Of a stretch of DNA of 64,000 nt, positions 27,890 through 40,291 are shown piece by piece. Origin of the DNA: Vibrio aestuarianus (GTDB lineage: Bacteria; Pseudomonadota; Gammaproteobacteria; Enterobacterales; Vibrionaceae); assembly GCF_012395185.1 (NCBI RefSeq), contig NZ_JAAZTU010000013.1:1-64000 (forward strand). The letters are read 5' to 3'. Position 1 is the stretch's first letter. Each line of letters starts with the position of its first letter. The notes beneath the pieces are model-generated. The model made no database searches, was not told the origin of the DNA, and worked only from the letters and a program-made list of their open reading frames with translations. The translations under genes were made by a program, and so were the position numbers.

Positions 27890-29266
27890 TTACGCTGATG
27901 CAGCAACGTGTTCAGATTGCGCTTCAATTTCCTTTTCTTCTTCCTGGTTGAAACCTTCGTGAAGTCGGTAGTAACGTTGATAAACAAAACCGCTGACTGC
28001 CATCATAATTGCTGGTAAGCCAACCATCATAAATTGCAGCCCCATGATTGTACTCTCTGACTGCTCAACGTTTGGCACATAACCAACTACAGATAGACCA
28101 ACACCCACAATGAAACCACCTGCAGCACCAGCAAATTTCACCAACATGGTTTGTACTGAAAAAATAACACTCTCACTACGACGACCAGTTTTGTATTCAC
28201 CGTAATCAACAACATCTGCCAGCATAACTGTTTGAAGAGCATTAGCGATGCCAACACCAAACTTAATCGCAGCACCTGCCAAACCAATTAACATTGCATT
28301 ACCAGGGGCAATAAGTGCCATTAGTAATAGCACCAAGCATGACAAAATAGGGAAACCACACGCCATCAACCATAGATTTTTTCGAGGTAACGCGGCTGCA
28401 ATACGTGGGAATAAGAAGACACCAGCAATTTCGGCAGCACCAGCCACCATCATGTAAATCGGAAATAGCTCTGCATTACCCAGTGCGTAAGAGAAATAGT
28501 AAATGGCAAAGCCGCCCACCAATAAGTTAGCAATTTGGAATGACAATACAGTGCCAATCAACGCTTTTAGTTGATCGTTTTTACCAATAATTACCAACAC
28601 ATCTTTAAAGCTAAATCTTTCAGCAGGTTTTGCATTGGCCGGTGCCTGCTTTTCTTTGACGTTGCGAGCAATCAAAAAGGCACTCATGACGAATAATACA
28701 GCGATGAGCATCGCAACATTAAAGAAGCCTTGACCTTGATCGCCATTACCCAGCTTGCCAACAATATGTAGGCCGTATGTACCGGTCACAAACCAAGCTA
28801 AACTTGCGAAAAGGCGTGGCCATACCACAAGTTTTTCACGTTCTTGGCGAGAGCTAGACAGAGCTGGGATCATTGACCAATAAGGAATATCCATAATGGT
28901 GTAAGTTAGCCCCCACAGTATATAAGCTGCCGCTGCGTAGACGTATAGTGCTGTCCCTTCAAACATGTGAGTACTGAAAAGACCAACTAACACAACAGCA
29001 TTTAAAAGTGTGCCAATCACAATCCATGGACGGAATTTGCCGAACTTAGAGCGTGTATTATCCACAATCACGCCCATCATAGGATCGGTAATAGCATCAA
29101 CAATACGCGCAGCTAAAAAAATAGTACCAACGAACGCAGCAGATAAACCAGCCACATCGGTAAAGTAAAACATTAAAAAAATATAGATTGGTGCACAGGC
29201 AAAATCTTTGCCCAAAGCACCAAGGCCATACGATAACTTCGTTTGTAGAGTAATTTTATCAGACAT
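27890..29266 (-). CDS. MelB-type galactoside symporter (GPH family)
   Basis: 458 residues from ATG 29266 (MSDKITLQTKLSYG), with AAGGAAA upstream; an upstream frame to 29317 lacks this. About 12 membrane segments. The family motif DxxxD is present: ARIVDAITDPMMGVIVDNT, where the Asp residues bind cation and sugar, plus KFGKFRPWIV. It should cotransport an alpha-galactoside such as melibiose with Na+ or H+. The GH36 alpha-galactosidase gene lies upstream on the same strand, with gal-type operators between. E. coli melB is the nearest known relative by eye. Confidence 0.87.
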   Translation of the reverse strand: MSDKITLQTKLSYGLGALGKDFACAPIYIFLMFYFTDVAGLSAAFVGTIFLAARIVDAITDPMMGVIVDNTRSKFGKFRPWIVIGTLLNAVVLVGLFSTHMFEGTALYVYAAAAYILWGLTYTIMDIPYWSMIPALSSSRQEREKLVVWPRLFASLAWFVTGTYGLHIVGKLGNGDQGQGFFNVAMLIAVLFVMSAFLIARNVKEKQAPANAKPAERFSFKDVLVIIGKNDQLKALIGTVLSFQIANLLVGGFAIYYFSYALGNAELFPIYMMVAGAAEIAGVFLFPRIAAALPRKNLWLMACGFPILSCLVLLLMALIAPGNAMLIGLAGAAIKFGVGIANALQTVMLADVVDYGEYKTGRRSESVIFSVQTMLVKFAGAAGGFIVGVGLSVVGYVPNVEQSESTIMGLQFMMVGLPAIMMAVSGFVYQRYYRLHEGFNQEEEKEIEAQSEHVAASA

Positions 29267-29399
29267 AATTTTTCCTTTAGGCGTATTACCGCTTCCCCTA
29301 ACTAGAAACCGCAACACATACCTTTTATTGATTTATTTGTAAGTCCGATAGGAATACTACCTATCCCAAACAATCGGTACTGTGATCAAACACACTCAA

Positions 29400-29415
29400 C
29401 TGGAAACGTTTACAA
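29400..29415. promoter_or_regulatory. Gal-type operator upstream of melB-like gene
   Basis: CTGGAAACGTTTACAA fits the GalR/GalS operator GTGKAANCGNTTNCAC except for the two outer bases. It lies 134 bp upstream of the symporter start. Confidence 0.68.
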
Positions 29416-29486
29416 TGAAAATTAAAAAATGGGACCTATGCCGCTATTTACTTAAACAAATGGTTTTAAATAAAAGGGATTACAAA

Positions 29487-29502
29487 GTGGTAACGATTCC
29501 AC
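29487..29502. promoter_or_regulatory. Second gal-type operator upstream of melB-like gene
   Basis: GTGGTAACGATTCCAC matches the gal operator at all but one informative position. Its centre is 87 bp from the centre of the operator at 29400, so DNA looping between two operators is possible. The rest of 29267-29638 is promoter DNA with no gene. Confidence 0.7.
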
Positions 29503-29638
29503 AAAATGATTAAATCCGCACGGATAGAAATATCAATGCGGATTTAATAAGAGGAGCGTATTGGTATATCCAACATAATTGAAGTTATCAATAGGTGGTA
29601 AATTTTCCCCTAAAACTTCACATTAGAATAGGCAATAG

Positions 29639-31759
29639 TTAATCACTAATACGTTCGAATTTAATCAATAAGGCCGTTTCGGCATCTAGAATTGGCATGG
29701 TTAAACCAACTTCAGCGCACCAAGCACCTGACAATTCGCAGCCAGACTCCGTCCAAGGTGGTTGATAGTTGACAATATCATCATAGTTCTCAGGTTTATC
29801 CAGTACCGATATGCGATATAACGCATTACTATCCAATCCCGGAACACGTAAGTGACCACTGAGTGAATGGGTTGGCATAGTAAGCTGTGCCATCATGACG
29901 ACCGCTTCCGATTGATCTTGAGAAACAACAGCATGTATTTGGTGTGCTTTATCGTCGGCTGGAATCCGCCAAGTTCGCCCTGTATGCAGCAATTGACGCA
30001 ACATCTTATGCAACCGAACATATCGTTCAAAACCTTGCTTTTCTAACAGCTCTTCTTTGACCGGATCTAACTCAATTCCCATGTGACCAAACAAAGCCGT
30101 CAAACCACGAAATTCAATACTATGGCGACGACGTGTCGAGTGACAATGACTCGCACCAATGTGACTGCCCATGACTTCAGGTGGGAAAAAATAGCTCATG
30201 CCACGTTGAATCGTTTGACGTTCTAAAGCATCGTTATTATCTGATGCCCAAAAACGCTGAGTTCGTTTGAGTATTTCAAAATCAATGCGTCCCCCACCAG
30301 CAGCGCAAGACTCAATATCAACTTGAGGATGTTTAGCGCGCACCTTATCAACCAACTGGTAATAACGCTCGACTTGAAGAGATGCTGCGGCCTTACCTAA
30401 ATGAGCTGGCTGTACAATCTCACGATTCATATCCCATTTTATATAGGCAATATTGTAAGTATTCAAAAAATGATCGAGCCTTTCAAATAAGAAATTAAAC
30501 GCCTCATCATTTTGTAAATCAATGACATACTGGTTACGTCCGGTTGGCTGCTCATAACCGTCAACGGCTAATAACCAGTTAGGGTGAGCACGATAAAGAT
30601 CTGAATCTTTGTTTATCATTTCAGGCTCAAACCACAGGCCAAACTCCATGCCTAATTTGTTGACGTGTGCAATAACAGGCTCTAAACCATTTGGGTATTT
30701 CTCTCGGTCTAAAAACCAATCGCCTAAGCCTGCTTTATCGCCATTACGTCCTTTAAACCAACCATCATCGATAATGAAGCGCTCTACTCCCATCGCAGCA
30801 GCTTCTGATGCCATCGACATAATATAGTCAGGATCATGATCAAAATAGATCCCTTCCCATGTGTTTAAATGAATAGGTCGTGGCTTTTGCATAAAATCCG
30901 AAGGCAGAATAGCGTGACGGACATGCGAATGAAACTGGTGGCTCATACCGTTCAAACCAGCATGGCTATAACTGGCATAAAGCCAAGGCGTGGTTAGACT
31001 CTCACCTTGCTGCAATGCGATTTCACCAGGTAAATAAATGACTTCAGCTTGCATATAACGACGACCATCCGCTTTTACATCTACCCGCAATCGATGATTA
31101 CCACTCCAAGCAAAATGAAATCCCCATACATCCCCTTGCATTTCATCAAAATGCTGAGTACCCGCAACCAAAGCGGGATAATGCTCGTGAGAAGTTCGGC
31201 CTCGACGGTTTTCTTGTTGATAACCACCTTGCAATAAGGGTTGACGAGCGGTTTGAAATTCGTGCACCCAGCGACCGTAATAAGTCATCAACTCATTCGC
31301 ACGTGCTGGCAACGGCAACGTATTGGCAAGACGGTTCACATGATAAACGCCTGCTTTCTTGTTGGTGAGCGTATGACGCGTTTTCACCACATCATTGCTA
31401 TCAAGCTTAAGCTCGCTTTGTAAACGAAGCCCTGCGATCGCATCTTCGCTCTCAATCACAATACTGTCTTGATTTTGTTCAATATGGGAGATGACAAACA
31501 CTGGAGCCCAATCTTGACCATCGCGATGCCCTTCCACACCCGGGCTACTGAAAACGCCACGACCAAGCTCTGGGTGTAGAGTAATGGATACGTCGCTGTC
31601 CAAACGACCGTATGGCACGGGACGATGTAAAGCCATGCGGAAACCACTAAGGTCACCACTTACTTTTTGTCCCCAATGCAGAATCTCTGCATATTCGCCC
31701 AACTCTACAATCAATTGAGTTTGCTGACCGGTTATCTCAATCAGTGTTTTGTCCGTCAT
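29639..31759 (-). CDS. Alpha-galactosidase, GH36
   Basis: 706 residues, normal length for GH36. N-terminal beta domain to about 290, then a TIM barrel beginning RPIHLNTWEGIYFD. The nucleophile is Asp443 in IKWDMNR, CAAGGGR is at 485-491, and the acid/base is Asp507 in WASDNND. No signal peptide, so it acts in the cytoplasm on imported melibiose or raffinose-type sugars. Start ATG 31759 follows AAGGTAAG. It differs in family from E. coli MelA (GH4) and resembles RafA/AgaA. Confidence 0.93.
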   Translation of the reverse strand: MTDKTLIEITGQQTQLIVELGEYAEILHWGQKVSGDLSGFRMALHRPVPYGRLDSDVSITLHPELGRGVFSSPGVEGHRDGQDWAPVFVISHIEQNQDSIVIESEDAIAGLRLQSELKLDSNDVVKTRHTLTNKKAGVYHVNRLANTLPLPARANELMTYYGRWVHEFQTARQPLLQGGYQQENRRGRTSHEHYPALVAGTQHFDEMQGDVWGFHFAWSGNHRLRVDVKADGRRYMQAEVIYLPGEIALQQGESLTTPWLYASYSHAGLNGMSHQFHSHVRHAILPSDFMQKPRPIHLNTWEGIYFDHDPDYIMSMASEAAAMGVERFIIDDGWFKGRNGDKAGLGDWFLDREKYPNGLEPVIAHVNKLGMEFGLWFEPEMINKDSDLYRAHPNWLLAVDGYEQPTGRNQYVIDLQNDEAFNFLFERLDHFLNTYNIAYIKWDMNREIVQPAHLGKAAASLQVERYYQLVDKVRAKHPQVDIESCAAGGGRIDFEILKRTQRFWASDNNDALERQTIQRGMSYFFPPEVMGSHIGASHCHSTRRRHSIEFRGLTALFGHMGIELDPVKEELLEKQGFERYVRLHKMLRQLLHTGRTWRIPADDKAHQIHAVVSQDQSEAVVMMAQLTMPTHSLSGHLRVPGLDSNALYRISVLDKPENYDDIVNYQPPWTESGCELSGAWCAEVGLTMPILDAETALLIKFERISD

Positions 31760-31837
31760 CTTGTCTTACCTTGAAACTGGAAATTACGCTGCATCATAAT
31801 GAAAAAAACAAAATAATCTGTGAGCCACACCAAAATC

Positions 31838-31853
31838 ATGGAAACGTTTACAG
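31838..31853. promoter_or_regulatory. Gal-type operator upstream of alpha-galactosidase gene
   Basis: ATGGAAACGTTTACAG matches all informative positions of the gal operator except the first and last. It is 79 bp upstream of the galactosidase start, where a repressor could block its promoter. Its 14-base core is identical to that at 29401-29414. Confidence 0.68.
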
Positions 31854-32176
31854 TTAATTTTTCAAACTTGTGCAATCTCCCGCCAAGCCTTATTCCTTCT
31901 TATATTACGCAGCGATCAGCTCAAAAAACCCCAGATTATTTGGTTACTGAGTTCTTTAAAGCACTACACGTGAACTCGAATACCAAACTGATTTATAAAG
32001 AATTTTTCACGATTCAATTCATTACCTTACAACAACAAAATTATAAATAAGGTTACAGACCGCTCAGTTGAGCTCCTCACCTCTTGAAGTGGTTAACCGA
32101 TAACCGTATTCTTGTGGCTTCGAGATTCTTTATGAAGTGTCTATCTTGGGTCCTAACTCAAAATCCCAGTTTGACG

Positions 32177-32265
32177 ATACAACAAATGCTCGTGTGCAGT
32201 ATGCCCGCGAACAACTTGTTGTATATTCTTCCTTGTCTCATATGCCCAGTTGATTTCAATTGGGC
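32177..32265 (+). ncRNA. Structured intergenic RNA candidate
   Basis: Within the 835-bp gap between the divergent galactosidase and porin genes, ATACAACAA (32177-32185) pairs perfectly with TTGTTGTAT (32216-32224). A second hairpin GCCCAGTT/AATTGGGC (32244-32265) follows, then TCTCTTTCCTCTT, a pyrimidine-rich but not ideal terminator tail. This could be a small RNA or a long structured leader of the porin mRNA. Open frames at 31820-32050 and 32084-32326 look random. No known RNA family was recognised. Confidence 0.3.
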
Positions 32266-32374
32266 TCTCTTTCCTCTTATTCGTAACAACCCCCTCACTT
32301 TGAAAAAAAACAATTTAAATCAGTAATTTAAATAACATCAACTGCAATTCTCCACCCCAAACACCGCCCAACTG

Positions 32375-32390
32375 AAGTAAACGATTCCAA
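32375..32390. promoter_or_regulatory. Weak gal-type operator upstream of porin gene
   Basis: AAGTAAACGATTCCAA matches 10 of 13 informative positions of the gal operator. It is 128 bp from the stronger site at 32503, so it may be an auxiliary operator. Confidence 0.35.
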
Positions 32391-32502
32391 ACTATACCAT
32401 TAGAAATCAATCTAAAACTGCGCTCAAAACTTCAATTTAAGAGATAAAAATCACACAAAACAGTAATAAACCCCTCATTACGACAAAAATGCCAACCCCA
32501 TC

Positions 32503-32518
32503 ATGAAAACGTTTCCAT
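32503..32518. promoter_or_regulatory. Gal-type operator upstream of porin gene
   Basis: ATGAAAACGTTTCCAT keeps the central AAACGTTT and differs from the gal operator at positions 1, 4 and 16. It lies 76 bp upstream of the porin start codon. Confidence 0.6.
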
Positions 32519-32594
32519 TCTTTATTTACACTACGCAGCGAGTTAGGACTCAAACCAATAAAAAATAAATCAATGAAAAGAATGGAGACACTTC

Positions 32595-33836
32595 ATGAAA
32601 CAAAAGACGCTTGTAAAAGCACTTGGGTTAACCCTCGCCCTAGCACCGCTTGTTGGTATGGCTGCAGTGGAGAACATCACTTACTTTGGCTACGCCAAGT
32701 GGGGCAACATTTACACCGATAACGATGAACACAATGGTGGCAAAGGCGAACGCAACGATGTGATTCGTGCTGGTCAAGGTTACGGTAACTACCGTTTGGG
32801 TAACGAACTGAACTGGTGGGAAGCTGGCTTGAAAGCCGATGTTTGGCAACAAGGCGACGCGTACTTTGATACCACGCTTTACCTTGGTAGCGGCGAAAGC
32901 TGGGGTGACGTTAGCTTGATCCAAATGTGGTCAGCGGGTCATGGCCTGTTTGAAGGCCAAGCGGATGCCACTGTTTGGGCAGGCGAACGTTTTTACCGCC
33001 GTCATGAAGTGCACATGATCGACATTAAATACTGGGACACATCGAGCACAGGTATCGGTATTGAAAACTGGGATCTTGGCTTTGCTAAAGGCCACATCGC
33101 ATGGATGGCCCCAAACTCTAGCGCAGATGGCCGCAGCTTACACAACATCGACGCACGTTTAAGCGGTATTGAACTGAGCGACAGTGCGGATCTTACGGTC
33201 GGTTTGAACTACGTGTTCACGCAAAACTCTAGCTATGACGAAAGTGACATCACCACTTCTGGCGCCATGCTTTCTGCACTTTATCGTCAAGCTTGGAACT
33301 ATGGTTCAAACACTTTAGCTTTCCAATACGGTACGGATGCGCTTGCGGGCGGTTTGATGAGTGCTGAAGGCGGCTCAAACCGTAAATACAACACAGGCGT
33401 TGATCACGATGGTTACAGCTGGCGTATTTTCAACTCTGGCGATCTTAACGTGAATGAAGATTTCCAAGTGATGTACTCCATCGCTTACCAAGACAAAAAC
33501 CTGGATAACAACGAAGGTGAGAAATGGTTCAGCGTGGGCGCTCGCCCTCAGTACAGCTGGACAGAATACATGGCAACCGCACTTGAAGTTGGCTACGAAT
33601 CAGTAGAAGCACAAAACGGCGCTGGCACCAACGACATGTATAAAGTGACGGTGGCGCAAATGTTCCAAGCAGGCAAAGGCGTTTGGGCTCGTCCATCACT
33701 GCGCTTGTTCGCGACCTACTCAGAGAAAACCGATGAGTGGAACCGTGGCGGCGAAGTCTACGGCCATGCTCGCAGCAATGGTGGACAAAACGTCGACGAA
33801 ATCACCTTCGGCTTTAACGTCGAAACATGGTGGTAA
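32595..33836 (+). CDS. LamB-type sugar porin (maltoporin family)
   Basis: 413 residues, outer-membrane 18-strand porin family. The signal peptide is about 23 residues, cleaved near GMAA-VENI. The mature start ITYFGYAKWGN, the WWEAGLKADVW stretch, the GERFYRRHEVHMIDIKYWD region and the C-terminal aromatic residues (NVETWW) are LamB-like. It should admit oligosaccharides; lying in the galactoside cluster behind gal-type operators, melibiose, raffinose or lactose uptake is more likely than maltodextrin. RBS GGAG before ATG 32595. The coding sequence looks richer in G and C than the flanking AT-rich gap, as in highly expressed genes. Confidence 0.88.
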   Translation: MKQKTLVKALGLTLALAPLVGMAAVENITYFGYAKWGNIYTDNDEHNGGKGERNDVIRAGQGYGNYRLGNELNWWEAGLKADVWQQGDAYFDTTLYLGSGESWGDVSLIQMWSAGHGLFEGQADATVWAGERFYRRHEVHMIDIKYWDTSSTGIGIENWDLGFAKGHIAWMAPNSSADGRSLHNIDARLSGIELSDSADLTVGLNYVFTQNSSYDESDITTSGAMLSALYRQAWNYGSNTLAFQYGTDALAGGLMSAEGGSNRKYNTGVDHDGYSWRIFNSGDLNVNEDFQVMYSIAYQDKNLDNNEGEKWFSVGARPQYSWTEYMATALEVGYESVEAQNGAGTNDMYKVTVAQMFQAGKGVWARPSLRLFATYSEKTDEWNRGGEVYGHARSNGGQNVDEITFGFNVETWW

Positions 33837-33866
33837 TCCAAACCCGCTACTATTTATGAACCCAAC

Positions 33867-33889
33867 GGGGTGAGTAATACGCTCACCCC
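33867..33889 (+). other. Hairpin between porin and MalM-like genes
   Basis: GGGGTGAG pairs with CTCACCCC around a 7-nt loop, directly before the AAAGGA ribosome site of the next gene. With no T run it is more likely an mRNA-stability element or attenuator than a terminator. Confidence 0.4.
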
Positions 33890-33905
33890 ACAAAGGACAA
33901 CGCAG

Positions 33906-34781
33906 ATGAAACTAAAATCGCTAGCAACTCTATTCATGGCTCTGTCTCTTGGCGCGTGCAGTGGATTACCAGAGCAAACCTTCAATACCGATTTGAGCCA
34001 ACCACAGTGTTGCTCAACGTTAGATGCTTTACCTCTGACTGCCCTATCGATTCCTTTCCACCAGCAGGTGGTTATGGATGCCAACCTGCCAAGCTTGAGC
34101 AATGCGGTTTTACTTTCTTCAGATTCTGCTTCATCCAAACCGCTCCCAGTGATGAGCTACCAAATCACTTCTGACACACCATTCTCGCTGCTCGTTCGCT
34201 CTTATGTTGATAACAATGCGCTATTTGCTGCGAACGTTCTGATTTACGACGCGAAATGGCAACTTCTATCCGATTACTCAGCGAAAGACTTTAACTACCA
34301 CACAACTGGCATGCGCGGCTTAGAGCGTGCTGAACAAGTGATCACGGTGAACCCACAACTTAATGGCGCGAAATATGTAGTCATCGCTTCAGATTCGACA
34401 TTGCTTGGCACGGAATTGACTCGCAAGCACCCGGAAGAAGTCTACGCAGAAACGCAAAACGTCATTGGCAGTAAACAGCTTCCGCTCACAGCAGAATTCC
34501 AACCCTTTGGCGTCATTGATGTCACAGCTAGTGCCTCCGACAACAACGTGGTATTAACGCTTTTGGCGGAATTAGGCACGCAAACCAACGACGGCTCAAA
34601 GGCAGAGTTAACTCCTGCCGCATCACCTGAAGCACAAGACGAATGGGATTTGTACCAATCTCAAATCGATGCAGCACTCAAAGACAACGACGTAAAACAA
34701 GCCGCGGCGATTGCCAACCAAGCTGCTGAGCAAGGCTTTACCCAAGCAAAAGATTATCTCGTGAAACAATTAGCGAAATAA
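33906..34781 (+). CDS. MalM-like lipoprotein
   Basis: 291 residues from ATG 33906 (MKLKSLATLFMALSLGACSG), placed after AAAGGA; an upstream in-frame start at 33870 would disturb the signal peptide. The lipobox LGAC puts the lipid on Cys18. The region with PLPVMSYQI, YVVIASDSTLLG and the C-terminal segment resembles MalM, which follows lamB in E. coli as well. MalM is a periplasmic protein of unclear role. Here the pair is part of the galactoside cluster and leads into lacZ. Confidence 0.75.
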   Translation: MKLKSLATLFMALSLGACSGLPEQTFNTDLSQPQCCSTLDALPLTALSIPFHQQVVMDANLPSLSNAVLLSSDSASSKPLPVMSYQITSDTPFSLLVRSYVDNNALFAANVLIYDAKWQLLSDYSAKDFNYHTTGMRGLERAEQVITVNPQLNGAKYVVIASDSTLLGTELTRKHPEEVYAETQNVIGSKQLPLTAEFQPFGVIDVTASASDNNVVLTLLAELGTQTNDGSKAELTPAASPEAQDEWDLYQSQIDAALKDNDVKQAAAIANQAAEQGFTQAKDYLVKQLAK

Positions 34782-34810
34782 CGCTTCACAACAAAACCAA
34801 AGACACCCTT

Positions 34811-37955
<3,145 letters not shown>

Positions 37956-37982
37956 CGCTTACCCTATCGCTTCTGTTAACTT

Positions 37983-38011
37983 AGCCCTCAATCATGTTGA
38001 GGGCTTTTTTA
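37983..38011 (+). terminator. Terminator after lacZ
   Basis: AGCCCTCAA TCAT GTTGAGGGCT is followed by TTTTTT, a standard intrinsic terminator 28 bp past the lacZ stop. Confidence 0.88.
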
Positions 38012-38119
38012 TCAAATGGTTAAATAAAACCTGCAACAATCGAGTTAAACGATCTTTAGCATTTGTGTTATTCACTCATCCACTGTCTAATTAACCACAA
38101 TCAGAAGAAAAGAGGCTCT

Positions 38120-39121
38120 ATGGCGACCATTAAAGACGTTGCAAAAGAAGCAGGCGTATCCATTGCAACTACTTCACGCGTACTCAACAACGCTCCACAT
38201 ACCAGTGAATCAGCCATTATCGCGGTCAAAGCGGCAATGGAGAAGCTAGGCTATCGCCCCAACGCCAATGCACGCGCTTTAGTTAGTAAATCCTCTAATG
38301 CAATAGGCGTTTTGGTGAATGATGTCTCTGCTCCTTTCTTTGGCACCATGGTCAAAGCAATTGACACAATAGCAAGTGAGCAAGGTAAACAGTTATTAAT
38401 TGGCAGTGGTTACCATGATGCCCTCAAAGAGCGCAACGCCATTAACTTACTCATTAACAGCCGTTGTGAATCATTAGTCGTGCACAGCAAAGGCATGAGC
38501 GACGAAGAACTGACTAAGTTAGCTCAAGAAATTCCCGGCATGGTATTAATCAACCGAATCGTACCGGAAATAGCTTCCCGTTGTATCGCGCTCGACAACC
38601 ACAAAGGATCTTACATGGCGACAGAGTATTTGATTCGAAATGGCCATAAACATATCGCATACATTTGCTCAAGCCACGATATTGAAGATGCGCACGACCG
38701 CAAAACTGGCTATTTAGATGCCTTGCGTGACAATGGCATTGAACCCATTGAAGAGTACATCGAATACGGTGAACCCGATGAGCTTGGTGGAGAGCAAGCG
38801 ATGGTTAACCTAATGGCCAAGAATACACCGATTACCGCGATCGCCACCTACAATGACTACATGGCTGCTGGTTGCCTCACCTTATTACAAGAAAATGGTA
38901 TCCGTATTCCCGAGAGCATGTCGGTAATTGGGTTCGACGATGGGCATATCGCTCGCTATATCTATCCTCGCCTCACTACGATTCGCTATCCAATTCAAGT
39001 GATGGCTAAGCAAGCGGTGAAACTTTCATTGGAACTAGCAAGTAATGAACAAACTGAGCACCATGATCACAAGTTGTTTATGCCAATTTTGGTGAGACGT
39101 TCCTCTGTGAGTAGCATTTAA
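38120..39121 (+). CDS. galR: GalR/GalS-type LacI-family repressor
   Basis: 333 residues from ATG 38120 (MATIKDVAKEAGVSIATTSRVLN), preceded by AGAGG; a longer frame from 38063 is not needed. N-terminal LacI helix-turn-helix (residues 3-25), hinge near 50-60 (NANARALVSK), then a periplasmic-binding-like sensor domain. It looks much closer to E. coli GalS/GalR than to LacI (PGMVLINRIVP, RCIALD, EPDELGGEQAM, YNDYMAAG, IGFDD). It should bind the operators upstream of the symporter, galactosidase and porin genes and release them with galactose. Gene symbol galR is by similarity; galS would be as fair. Confidence 0.88.
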   Translation: MATIKDVAKEAGVSIATTSRVLNNAPHTSESAIIAVKAAMEKLGYRPNANARALVSKSSNAIGVLVNDVSAPFFGTMVKAIDTIASEQGKQLLIGSGYHDALKERNAINLLINSRCESLVVHSKGMSDEELTKLAQEIPGMVLINRIVPEIASRCIALDNHKGSYMATEYLIRNGHKHIAYICSSHDIEDAHDRKTGYLDALRDNGIEPIEEYIEYGEPDELGGEQAMVNLMAKNTPITAIATYNDYMAAGCLTLLQENGIRIPESMSVIGFDDGHIARYIYPRLTTIRYPIQVMAKQAVKLSLELASNEQTEHHDHKLFMPILVRRSSVSSI

Positions 39122-39150
39122 CCTGACAGATATTGATTAATAGTAACGCT

Positions 39151-39735
39151 CTATAACATAGATACTACGGAAAACAGCAGTAAAGCCCCCATAGCACCAT
39201 TAAACCAACGTACATAGCTTGGATGATTCATCCAATAACTCAGTTGTTTGCCAGCGGCTGTCCATACACTAACCGATGGAATGTTTACCAGTGCAAACAC
39301 CAGTGAAATAAGTAACAACTGCGCCCAACTAGCACTCTGGTTATAAACACTCACAGCGGTTAATGCCATCGACCACCCTTTAGGATTAACCCATTGAAAC
39401 AGTACTGCGGCTACAAATGACATCGGCTGATAGTGCTCAGCATTTTGTGCCGGGTTACTTAAAGCAATTTTTATGGCCAAATAAACTAAATATGCCATGC
39501 AAGTGATTTGCAAGCCTTGTTGTAACAGTGAATAGCGTTGGAACAACTCTGTTAGCCCAACACCAACTAACAACAACATGAGGCTAAAACCAAAGGTTAT
39601 ACCCAACATATGGGGAATGGTACGTACAAAACCGACATTGGCTCCTGATGTCATGAGCATAATGTTGTTCGGCCCCGGTGAAAATGTTGAGACAAAGGCA
39701 AACCCAATCAATGGCCCCCACTGTGTGTAATCCAT
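39151..39735 (-). CDS. LysE/RhtB-family amino-acid exporter
   Basis: 194 residues from ATG 39735 (MDYTQWGPLIGFAF), which follows a GAGAG ribosome site; the frame upstream to 39843 overlaps the divergent gene and is not used. Six hydrophobic segments; the family signature FSPGPNNIMLMTSGANVGF is at about 19-37. It should export amino acids or related compounds from the cytoplasm. It diverges from an Lrp-type regulator gene over 106 bp, a frequent arrangement for this exporter family. Confidence 0.88.
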   Translation of the reverse strand: MDYTQWGPLIGFAFVSTFSPGPNNIMLMTSGANVGFVRTIPHMLGITFGFSLMLLLVGVGLTELFQRYSLLQQGLQITCMAYLVYLAIKIALSNPAQNAEHYQPMSFVAAVLFQWVNPKGWSMALTAVSVYNQSASWAQLLLISLVFALVNIPSVSVWTAAGKQLSYWMNHPSYVRWFNGAMGALLLFSVVSML

Positions 39736-39841
39736 TTTTTTCTCTCTATTGATAAACGATAAGAAAATAATAATGGTATCAACTAGCAATATTGTGCTTA
39801 TATTTGTTTTAAACAATAAAAATGGACAATAAAAAATACCC

Positions 39842-40285
39842 ATGGACCGATTTGACGAAAGAATATTGCAAGAACTAAAAATTGATGGCCGAGTATCTAA
39901 TGTTGAACTAGCCGAGCGAGTAGGGTTATCTCCCTCAGCAACTCTGCGACGAGTTCAAGATCTAGAACGGAAAAAGGTAATTAAAAGCTATCGTGCGATA
40001 TTGGATAAAACACAGCTTGATGTCGGTTTTGTAGCTTACGTAGCGATTGGTTTAAACAGTCACACGAAAAAAGCACAACTTAGTTTCGAAGAACATGTAC
40101 GTTTTGCGAAAGAAGTGGTGGAATGCCACAACATCACGGGGATGAACGAATACCTTCTCCGCGTTGAAACAAAAGATCTCGGTGCTTATAAACGCTTTCA
40201 CGCAGACGTACTTGGTGAGTGTTTAACGGTAAAATCCATCAGCACGATGGTGGTGATGGATTCTCCGAAAGATGAAAGGCAATGA
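39842..40285 (+). CDS. Lrp/AsnC-family transcriptional regulator
   Basis: 147 residues. N-terminal helix-turn-helix (RFDERILQELKIDGR then LAERVGLSPSATLRRVQDLE, residues 2-47) and a C-terminal ligand-binding RAM domain. Start ATG 39842 has no good ribosome site, which may mean a leaderless or weakly translated message. Divergent from the LysE exporter gene, so it probably controls that exporter in response to an amino acid. Confidence 0.88.
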   Translation: MDRFDERILQELKIDGRVSNVELAERVGLSPSATLRRVQDLERKKVIKSYRAILDKTQLDVGFVAYVAIGLNSHTKKAQLSFEEHVRFAKEVVECHNITGMNEYLLRVETKDLGAYKRFHADVLGECLTVKSISTMVVMDSPKDERQ

Positions 40286-40291
40286 CGTTTA

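Noticed and set aside
31820..32326. Two short plus-strand open frames (76 and 80 codons) upstream of the porin gene
   Set aside because: AT-rich random-looking products without ribosome sites; the second spans the stem-loops.
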